Shown in pieces: positions 56,735 through 64,000 of a stretch of DNA of 64,000 nt. A model generated the notes under the pieces. It made no database searches and was not told the DNA's origin. It saw only the letters and a list, made by a program, of their open reading frames with translations. Source of the stretch: Amaurobius ferox (Eukaryota > Arthropoda > Arachnida > Araneae > Amaurobiidae); the NCBI GenBank assembly GCA_951213105.1, contig OX578136.1, positions 156,867,178 to 156,931,177 on the forward strand. The letters run 5' to 3'. The position numbers were made by a program, and so were the translations under genes. Position 1 is the stretch's first letter. Every line of letters starts with the position of its first letter.

Positions 56735-57429
56735 AAACGATAACTGACGAATGAACGGACCGATTCGAACAAAATTTGATACAAAACTCACAGTCTGTGA
56801 ATACTGGAAGCCTATTGTTTGTATACACAATCGAATGTTCAGAACCCCCCACCCCCCCACCCTAAATTTTCGAGTGAAATTTTGAAAAAATCATTAAAAC
56901 CTTTAATAAAGTTACATAAATAGACAATTCTTATGTAATTTTTCCTTAGAAAACAATGACAGAAATTTTAGAACGCTAGCATGAACCGTTCTTGATATAT
57001 TGCACATTTTTCAAAAAAATTATCAAAAAATCATGTAAAATAAAAAAAAGTATTACCTATTGAGAAGCATGTTCACTTTTCATATGTAATATCATGCGAT
57101 AAATTGGGAAACATCATTTTCGTGGATCTAGCTCGTTCCATTCATGAAAAAAGATACTTTGAATAATACTTTTTTATTTTAACGGCAATAGTCATTTATC
57201 TGCTCTAAGAAGAACTTATTTCTTTATCCCTAACGCTCAAAAAATCTCGCCAGATGGATAAAAATGATGCTAAATCAATGAAAATAGCTACTATTTTGAC
57301 GAAAATTCAATAACTTAGAAAAAATATAATTATCTACTATAAGAATAACCCATTTTGCTTTTACTGTAAAAGTAGTAAATTCGTTGCATTACATAAGGAA
57401 AGTCGTGTGTTGCCCACATCAGATTTTTT
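56519..57429 (-). repeat. Family B repeat, copy B11
   Basis: Inverted copy with a slightly damaged hairpin (ACTTTCCTTAAATACAATAA). It has long TG microsatellites (56655-56735), a C-rich run (56845-56860) and a shortened TTGGCGA block. Inverted 5' end GGAAAGTCGTGTGTTGCCCA. Confidence 0.88.
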
Positions 57430-57560
57430 ACTTATTTATTACCCTGGCCGTCCAGGTCGCCCAAAGGGTATAGAGCAGTTACAAGGGACGACCGGGAAAA
57501 CAACACATAGAGATAGATACCCCGACATACATAAATATACATAAACATAAAGTACCTTAA
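57430..57560 (-). mobile_element. 3' end fragment of another LINE
   Basis: The minus strand reads 'CCCTTGTAACTGCTCTATAC', 'CCTTTGGGCGACCTGGACGG', then CCAGGGTAATAAATAAG. This is a 3' UTR-like end with a TAA-type repeat tail, as in CR1/Jockey-like LINEs. It is a different family from the element at 44-48 kb. Coding part absent. Confidence 0.5.
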
Positions 57561-58289
57561 TAAATAAAAATTTGATGCAAAATTATAAAAATGTGGAAAG
57601 TTAATTTTGATTGAAAGGTTTGAAAAAGTCCAGAGAAATGAAAATTAAAACTTAAAGAAAACAAAAATAGACACATACAATGTATAACAGTGGGATAATT
57701 TAACACATGATCCATTAATCAGAAGAAAGCTAATATTTTTCCATATCCTAAATAAGAAATGATTCGGTTATATTAACAAATGTAGCACTAAGTATACTAA
57801 ACCTCCATGAATACGGAAAACCTCTGATGACCAGATTCTCACACTCTGGTGATCGTGCTCATTATGGGCATCCCTGTCAAGGGTTCAAGGAACAACACCC
57901 TATGTAAATCAAAACAATACTGCGAAGCGATGTAACCGCAGAATATCTTCAATAAATATATAATTTTAGAATAGATCATCGTGAATCTAAGACCCAAATT
58001 TATACGTAGTATTACATTACTTTCGCCAACAAATATAATAAGTCTTTCGGATTTTTCCATATATATTGAAATATGATAAGAAGAGACCAAGACACAAAAG
58101 GGAAATATGGTTTTTAAATTCTTACTTTTGCTTTCGCCATTGGAATACAAAGCTGTTCGCATCTGGTTTCGAGGATATATTTATGACCCATAACGCATCG
58201 ATGTATATGCTTAAAAAATGGAACAATATTGATTGAATTAGATGAGCTTGTTTCCTTATGTCTTTTTACTTTTTCCCCTTAATACATAC
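57561..58289. other. AT-rich non-coding stretch
   Basis: No gene recognised; a minus-strand ORF of 107 codons (57839-58162) shows no family signature. Confidence 0.4.
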
Positions 58290-58363
58290 TTATGAAACAC
58301 TTTTCAACTGAATTGCAATTTTATTTATACATGTTTAAAATACAATACATTCAGCGCTGATAT
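58290..58363 (+). repeat. Family A copy A8, left remnant
   Basis: 'TATGAAACACTTTTCAACTG' through 'ACATTCAGCGCTGATAT' is the 5' part of family A without its first bases. It stops where B12 begins. Confidence 0.8.
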
Positions 58364-59315
58364 ATTACTTTCCTTATATACATAATGTATAAGGAAAGTA
58401 TTGTGGCGGGGTCGAAAATTCGAATTCGAGTTTTCGACGGGAGAGCACAGTTCAAGCATCCCTGATCACGAATCAAACATTTTTGAAGTGATATCTGTGT
58501 GTGTGTGTGTGGGTGAAAGTGTGTGTGTGTGTCAGTGAGTCTGTGAAGACGATAACTGACGAACGAATGGACCGATTCGAACGAAATTTGGTACAAAAAT
58601 CACAATCCGTAAACACTGGAAGCCTATTGTTTTTATACGCAATCGAATGTTCAGACCCCCCCCCCCCCCTCGTAAATTTTCGAGTGAAATTTTGAAAAAA
58701 TCGTCAAAAAATCAAAACCGCTAATAAAGTTACGCAAATAGACATTTCTTATGTAATTTTTCATTAGAAAACGATTGACATAAATTTTAGAACGCTAACA
58801 TGAGCCGTTCTTGAGATATTGCCCATTTTTCAAAAAAAGAAATCAAAAAGTTATATAAAATAAAAAAAAATATTTCCTATTGAGAAACATGTTCACTTTT
58901 CATATGTAATACCATGCGATAACTTGCGTGACATTATTCTTGTGGATCTAGCGCGTTCCATTCATGAAGAAAGATAATTTGAGTAATACCTTTGTATTTG
59001 AACACCAATAGTCATTTATCTGCTGTAAGAATAACTTATTTCTCCGTCCATAAAGCTTGGCGAGATTTTCACGATGAATTTGGCGGAATGTCGCCAACTT
59101 GGCGACATTTTTAATTGTTGTCAAATTAACAAAAATCTCGCCAAATTGATAAAAATGACGCTAAATCAATGAAAATGAAGACTAATTGAAGAACATTCAA
59201 TATCTTGGAAAGAATATAAGTATTTACTATAAGAATAACATTTTTGTTAACTGTAAAAGTAGTAAATTCATTGCATTATTATAAGGAAAGTCATGTGTTG
59301 CCCACATCAGATTTT
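58364..59315 (-). repeat. Family B repeat, copy B12, sitting inside A8
   Basis: A complete inverted copy: hairpin at 58366-58401, TG microsatellite, C-rich run at 58656-58669, the TTGGCGA block, and an inverted 5' end ending CCCACATCAGATTTTT. It is flanked on both sides by family-A sequence. Confidence 0.92.
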
Positions 59316-59380
59316 TACGGCAGTTATTGTGCAAGCGGACAAAGTCATAAACACTTTTCAACTATGTTGTAAAATGTTAA
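59316..59380 (+). repeat. Family A copy A8, right remnant
   Basis: 'ACGGCAGTTATTGTGCAAGC' and 'CATAAACACTTTTCAACTAT' to the terminal hairpin. The GACA microsatellite and about 0.9 kb of A interior are missing. Confidence 0.82.
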
Positions 59381-59384
59381 ACAT

Positions 59385-59990
59385 TCAAATGGATGATGAT
59401 TATAGATTATTTCATAAATGGTTTTTGTACTTTTTGACCTCCGCGCATTGACGAGAGAAACCCGGTGTTTTCGAGTATCAAAGTGTTTTTGAAAGAATCG
59501 TATATTTCAGACAACTTATTTTCGCTGTACTTTACATTGTGTTCTACTTATTTATTAATTATGTGCAAAGTCGCATAATATATAACCGGTTATATATTAA
59601 TTGAAGTTGTGAGACTATTAAGTATCTATAATGGATCACAACCACAAAAAAACTAATGGATGTATTGAAAAGAAATTTTATAATTATATTTATGATGCGG
59701 AATTATAAAACTCCGTTGAATTTTAACTATCTTACATGGTTTGATCAAACGATCTCAAACATAAAGAATTTTCTTTACTTAGACCTATATAGATCAACAA
59801 TTTGTTTTAAAAGAATTGAATATGTAACAAAACCTTTTCCCTGATTTCCCATATATATAGTTATTTCGTCGTTTTGAAAATGTTGAAGGCAGCGCGCAGG
59901 ATAAACTTCACTACTTTTCTTTCGATAATCATACTTGTTAAGCCAATTTTTTCCCACTTACTGCAACAAAAATTGGAAATATACAAGTGT
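59385..59990 (+). repeat. Direct repeat D, copy 1
   Basis: Shares about 600 bp with 63385-64000: 'TTTTTGTACTTTTTGACCT', 'TATGTGCAAAGTCGCATAAT', 'AAGTTGTGAGACTATTAAG', 'TCACAACCACAAAA', 'ATCTTACATGGTTTGATCAA' and 'TTTCGTCGTTTTGAAAATG'. Similarity is about 80-85% by eye. No coding frame is conserved. It could be an old segmental duplication or an unclassified repeat family. Confidence 0.8.
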
Positions 59991-60076
59991 GGCAACTAAA
60001 CTTATATAGTGGGGCTTTTAGCTTAACTATCAGTAACATATCTAATATCTTAATATGGCCGTAAATTGCTCGTATA

Positions 60077-61379
60077 CAGAGGCTGTTCACACATTTTTTA
60101 GACGATGTATATTGTATTCACAAAACTAAATTACATAAAATTCTTGTGTTTTAAATGTTCTATTTGACATCCCTTATTCTGAACTATCTTTCGACACCGC
60201 AATTTCCAGGATAATAATGCCTTTTGAAGTGTCAGAAGAGGTATTCTATCCCATTCCTCCTGAACAGCTTTCCAGAGTCCTGTAAGAGTTTTGGGACGAC
60301 GTTTGGATAATGCAGATTTTAAAAGTCCGAAAGCACAAAAATCCATAGGTGATACATCGGGAGATTTAGTAGGGATATCAGTGAAGGGTATGGCCTTGAT
60401 ACCAGTTTTTTGTTCCATTCCTTTTAGGAAATTTACAGTGGATTTTGATGTGTGACTGCTAGCTTTGTCCTGATGGAGTCTCACAGATTGATGGCACTGT
60501 GGGTAAAGCGATGGTATCTCATTCAGAAAAATTGGCGATAAAATATGTTCCTGATAGTATTTGGAGTTAATCTTGACATTTTTTCCCACTCTCTTTATTT
60601 TTAACTTGCCATTATAAGAAAAACCAGCAACAATCATGAATCCCTTAGAAAAACTTTCTTTCGATTCTTTGAACCATGTACTTAAATTTTTTTCTCTCCT
60701 TTTATGATAATAAATGGCTCTTTTTTTGTTGCAATCATTTAAATACACCCATGATTCATCTATTGTGACAATTGTTTTCCATTTTTCTTTGGATAAGTGT
60801 TTCTCATATAGAATTCTGCAGCGTGTCCTGCGTTCAGCGATATGATTTGGAAGAAGACGATGCACATTGCGTTTTTTTGCTTTCTTAAGATTTAAATCAA
60901 CGTTTATCATTTTGTTTACAGTGGACACCGAGCATTTTAATGATTTTGCAACTGTCCTTTGACTAGGGGGATTTTCTATTAACATTAAACAACGTACCTT
61001 TGCAATATTCGAAGATGTCCGTTTTTTCCTTGGATACTTGTTTGGAATTTTTGTCCCACTTGAGGCTCCAATTTGACGTTTTTTTCCTTTCCTGTTGACG
61101 ATATTACCTATCGACGCTTTAGATATCACAAAACCATGACTCTCACATCGTTTTTGTATAACAGAGTATGCATATTTCTCTTCGGAAAGAGCATAAATGT
61201 AGCCTTCGAACCACTGTTTTGTTAAAAACGCCATTTTTGAATAAAAACAAAACTTTCAAGCCGCAGACGATAATTTTGACTTTTAAAAACATAGTACAAT
61301 TGTAATTATTTCTTTTGCAGCAAAGGATTTTTTATTACCGCTTACCAAAATCGTCTAAAAAATGTGCGAACAGCCTCTG
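60077..61379 (-). mobile_element. Apparently intact DD41D mariner-type transposon
   Basis: Two 29-bp terminal inverted repeats (60077-60105 and 61351-61379) start CAGAGGCTGTTC and end TTTTTTAGACGA, differing at one base (A/G at position 13). TA dinucleotides flank both ends (60075-60076, 61380-61381), the hallmark of IS630-Tc1-mariner insertion. At 1.30 kb with one uninterrupted transposase ORF, it appears structurally complete and recently inserted. Confidence 0.95.
60131..61234 (-). CDS. DD41D Tc1/mariner-superfamily transposase, 367 aa
   Basis: This is the transposase that cuts and reinserts the element. Residues 1-50 form a first helix-turn-helix ('SVIQKRCESHGFVISKASIG'). Basic residues follow (51-72), then a second helix-turn-helix (about 75-115, 'PPSQRTVAKSLKCSVSTVNK'). 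The catalytic triad is D159 ('TIVTIDESWVYLND'), D256 ('RLHQDKASSHTSK') and D298 ('PTKSPDVSPMDFCAFGLLKS'). D256 and D298 are separated by 41 residues, so this is a DD41D enzyme of the type described as rosa or Visitor, not DD34D mariner or DD34E Tc1. The ORF is free of stops and frameshifts and starts 118 bp inside the right inverted repeat. Activity is plausible but untested. Confidence 0.93.
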   Translation of the reverse strand: MAFLTKQWFEGYIYALSEEKYAYSVIQKRCESHGFVISKASIGNIVNRKGKKRQIGASSGTKIPNKYPRKKRTSSNIAKVRCLMLIENPPSQRTVAKSLKCSVSTVNKMINVDLNLKKAKKRNVHRLLPNHIAERRTRCRILYEKHLSKEKWKTIVTIDESWVYLNDCNKKRAIYYHKRREKNLSTWFKESKESFSKGFMIVAGFSYNGKLKIKRVGKNVKINSKYYQEHILSPIFLNEIPSLYPQCHQSVRLHQDKASSHTSKSTVNFLKGMEQKTGIKAIPFTDIPTKSPDVSPMDFCAFGLLKSALSKRRPKTLTGLWKAVQEEWDRIPLLTLQKALLSWKLRCRKIVQNKGCQIEHLKHKNFM

Positions 61380-62022
61380 TAGTGGTACTTATTTATTAAT
61401 TTGTACATTGCTTTGTTGTGTCGCTACATAAAACCCTCCAGTTATTTAAATTTCGCGCGAGTTCTGTAAAAGAATTATTAATTAATATAATACTAAATGG
61501 ATCAACCATTTTAACTTTAACAATAAAACAGTTATTAAAAGTATAAATACTTAATTATTCAATTAACACAATTAATCATATTATATGGGCGGAGGGGAAC
61601 ATGTGAGACCATTTAAATTGCCTAAAATATGTTTACACCTAGATATATTTTTCAATGGGCAAATACCTTCAAGTTTGTTTTGAACATAGACCATAATGCT
61701 TGCATCAGTAACTTATACCGGCCATAACTCAGGGTGTTTGGCTCCGTTTCGCGTACTTCTGATTTGCCTTGCACACATCAATAGGTCTAGCCATTATTTT
61801 TTGGAACATCTACGGAGCACTCTGCATCTCTATTATTGCCGTTCTTTTATAATGTCGCACACGTATCTTGCACAAGTCTACACAAGTGTCGTTCTTAGGT
61901 CACAGATTGTGGCTATGTTCCCTCGGGGGTGTTACTCCCCCTTTGCTTTCATCTGCAGCATTGAGAGTGACGCAACAAGCACCTTTTCCATTGGTTAATC
62001 TTTTATTCAATGGAACTACTTC
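61380..62022. other. Spacer between transposon and SINEs
   Basis: The first half is AT-rich. 61690-62000 is noticeably GC-richer and keeps a 100-codon frame open, but no motif, promoter or splice site supports a gene. Confidence 0.4.
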
Positions 62023-62035
62023 ACATCCTCGTAAC

Positions 62036-62323
62036 GGGGCGCGGTAGCCCATTGGTTAGCGCGCTGGAGTTGCACTCGGTAGGCCCGGGTTCGATTCCAG
62101 CCACTGCCAAAACTGCCGCCGTGTTCACGCGGAGTACGATCACGTTAAACATGTGGGTCCGTAAGTCCTTCCGAGAGGTTGGTGGTAGGGGAAGGAGGGT
62201 ACGGTCCCTGTGGATGCCTCCCCCACTGGGTTCCGGTCTAAATTGGGTGGCACTTCCCGGCCGTCCAAACAGTTACCTTACACCTTTCTGGTAGGTCGGA
62301 CGGTCTGGGTCTCAACAACAACA
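62036..62323 (+). mobile_element. tRNA-headed SINE S5, full length
   Basis: The head is GGGGCGCGGTAGCCCATTGG-TTAGCGCGC (A box) and 'CCCGGGTTCGATTCCAGCCA' (B box). The body has 'GCGGAGTACGATCACGTTAA', 'CCTTCCGAGAGGTTGGTGGT' and 'GGTCTAAATTGGGTGGCACT'. The tail is 'GGTCGGACGGTCTGGGTCTC', then CAACAACAACAA. The perfect target duplication ACATCCTCGTAAC flanks it (62023-62035 and 62324-62336). It has the same body as the 5S-headed S1, which shows the head exchange. Confidence 0.95.
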
Positions 62324-62336
62324 ACATCCTCGTAAC

Positions 62337-62409
62337 GATCTTCCCGGTCGTCCAAACTGTTACCTTACACCATTCTGGTAGTTCGGACGGTCTGGGTCTC
62401 AACAACAAT
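62337..62409 (+). mobile_element. 5'-truncated SINE S6 at the same target site
   Basis: Only the tail third of the S5 family ('CCAAACTGTTACCTTACACC' to CAACAACAA), followed by a third copy of the target (ATCCTCGTAAG, 62410-62420). Two insertions therefore used one site, or S5 and S6 came as a partial dimer. Confidence 0.85.
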
Positions 62410-62420
62410 ATCCTCGTAAG

Positions 62421-63384
62421 AACCCGCTCGGCCTCCTCTGTCTTGACGCATCTGATTTATGATTTTATCTGACCTTTGGGTTCACATGCTGTAAAACCTG
62501 GTGTCATTCAGACTGGAAGTATTGTTCGATGCTTCGGACACAATAAATATGCACATAAAACTGCTCACAAAAGTGTGAGATCTATTTCTGGTCTCACAAC
62601 AAGTATGTCTAAAAATTCGAATATTAGCTTTATTATTCTTACCTTGTAAGGTCTAAATAACCTTCCAATTATTATTTCCCTCAGTTCCATTATAATTTGT
62701 TATTTATGCTAACGATCCTAACCGGTTCAGTTATTTAGACGAATCATCGGCCTAATCAGCATTTTGTGCGTTTCTACTTTTATCGTAGGATAAGTTTAGG
62801 GAAGAAGGTTTTTGAGGGAAGTTCTAAGTTTTTTCACGAGAGAGTCTGGTCGAGTCGTGATTCAAGAGTTGGCTTGGATTGAGTGGTGCATGTATGGCGT
62901 GAGTTCGATCTGGTTGTGTGCTGATCGTGGTTTTAAGTCGTGAAAGAGGCCAATGGTAAGAATAATTGCCTTAGGATCATTTCCCTTTACGTGTGAGCAC
63001 CAGGCTTTAGTTAAGGGTAGCACAATGCATAAGGTGTAATTTAGTCTGAACGTGTACAATAAGATATATCTAAATCATCCATTGCTTAAAACAGCCAGAC
63101 GCTGCCCTTATGTGAAGTTCTAATGAAGATTAGTTTTATTTTATCCACTGCATACCTGTGTTATTTCCCTTGGACCGAAATGTCGAATTTTTCAAGTTGG
63201 AGTTAAATCATTACTGTCCTGTAACATATCAAAATAAAAAGTATCTGGCATATATAAAGTAATTTAGAGTATAGTAAGAAGATATAGGTTAAGAAATAAC
63301 TTTACAACCTTTACCTCTTAATACATATTGTATGTATAGATAAAAACATTTTATTAGAATGAAATACCCAAACTGATGCTGATT
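62421..63384. other. Non-coding stretch
   Basis: Mixed composition with no supported gene, RNA or repeat. Confidence 0.45.
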
Positions 63385-64000
63385 ATAAGAATATTTTATA
63401 AGTGATTTTTGTACTTTTTGACCTATGCGTATTGAAGAATGAGACCCTGCGATTCTGAGTGTTCAGGTGTTTTTGAAACAATCCTATAATTTCTACAACT
63501 TATTTTCGCTGCATTTTGCATTGTGTTTACTTATTTATTACTTATGTGCAAAGTCGCATAATATATAAACGGTTATATAATATCTGAAGTTGTGAGACTA
63601 TTAAGCATCTATAATGGGTCACAACCACAAAAGCACTAATGGATATATCGAAAAGAAATTTTATACTCATATTTATGATACGGCATTGTAAAACTCGATT
63701 GCATTTTAACTATCTTACATGGTTTGATCAAACGTTCTCAAACTTAGAGAATTTTCTTTACGTAGATGTATATACATAGATCAACAAATTTTTTTAAAGA
63801 ATTGAATATGAAACAAATCCTCTTCCCTGATTTATCCCTTATATCTATCCCCTCTTCCCTTATATATAGTTTTTTCGTCGTTTTGAAAATGATGAAAGCA
63901 GCAGAAGAGATAAACTTTGCTACTTTTCTTTCAATAATCATAACTTTTAAGTTCATTTTTTTCGACTTACTACAACAAAAATGGGAGACACAAAAATATG
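63385..64000 (+). repeat. Direct repeat D, copy 2
   Basis: The second copy of the roughly 600-bp repeat at 59385-59990, same orientation, running to the window edge. It includes an extra CCTCTTCCCT-ATAT duplication near 63815-63870. Confidence 0.8.

Noticed and set aside
57839..58162. A 107-codon minus-strand ORF
   Set aside because: AT-rich, with no conserved motif or supporting signals.
61696..61998. A 100-codon ORF in the GC-richer patch as a gene
   Set aside because: No family signature on either strand; kept only as a compositional note.
62036..62110. A tRNA gene
   Set aside because: A and B boxes are present, but the fold lacks a matching acceptor stem and the sequence continues into a SINE body shared with three other loci.

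Overview
The window is AT-rich eukaryotic DNA with no recognisable host protein-coding gene of ordinary size. Its transposon families (Helitrons, Tc1/mariner elements, a CR1/Jockey-type LINE, tRNA- and 5S-derived SINEs) fit an arthropod. A chelicerate such as a spider is plausible, but nothing in the sequence fixes the species. Almost everything that can be explained is mobile DNA, much of it nested.

Layout. Two interspersed families dominate. Family A (eight copies, full length about 1.0-1.3 kb) ends in a GACA microsatellite plus a terminal hairpin. Family B (twelve copies, about 0.9-1.5 kb) carries a CA/TG microsatellite and a perfect-stem 3' hairpin. In both families the left arm of the 3' hairpin is repeated near the 5' end, an architecture like the non-autonomous Helentron (Helitron2) group. 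5.2-6.4 kb holds a decayed mariner-like transposase. 11.2-18.7 kb holds one canonical Helitron inserted inside another between A and T; the inner one carries about 2.2 kb of GC-richer cargo with a 5S-rRNA-headed SINE and a broken coding relic. 22.0-23.3 kb has a tRNA-headed SINE of the same family and a 422-bp tandem repeat. 30.2-30.5 kb has a tiny two-exon gene candidate. 31.5-32.0 kb is a 570-bp foldback element carrying a hammerhead-ribozyme-like core in each arm. 41-42.6 kb is a dead Tc1 element split by a SINE. 44.06-48.44 kb is a nearly intact LINE. 60.08-61.38 kb is an apparently intact DD41D mariner-type transposon with 29-bp inverted repeats. 62.0-62.4 kb has two SINE insertions sharing one target site. 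A roughly 600-bp direct repeat occurs at 59.4 and 63.4 kb.

Most notable: (1) in the LINE, ORF1 and ORF2 are in the same frame, separated only by UGA followed by CUA, and ORF2 has no AUG before its endonuclease core, which suggests stop-codon readthrough; (2) one SINE has a 5S rRNA head placed in front of a decayed tRNA-like head, on the same body and tail used by tRNA-headed copies in this window; (3) a nested Helitron carries foreign-looking cargo; (4) the foldback element has ribozyme-like motifs; (5) one B copy precisely replaces the interior of an A copy. All family names rest on motif recognition by eye; no database search was run.
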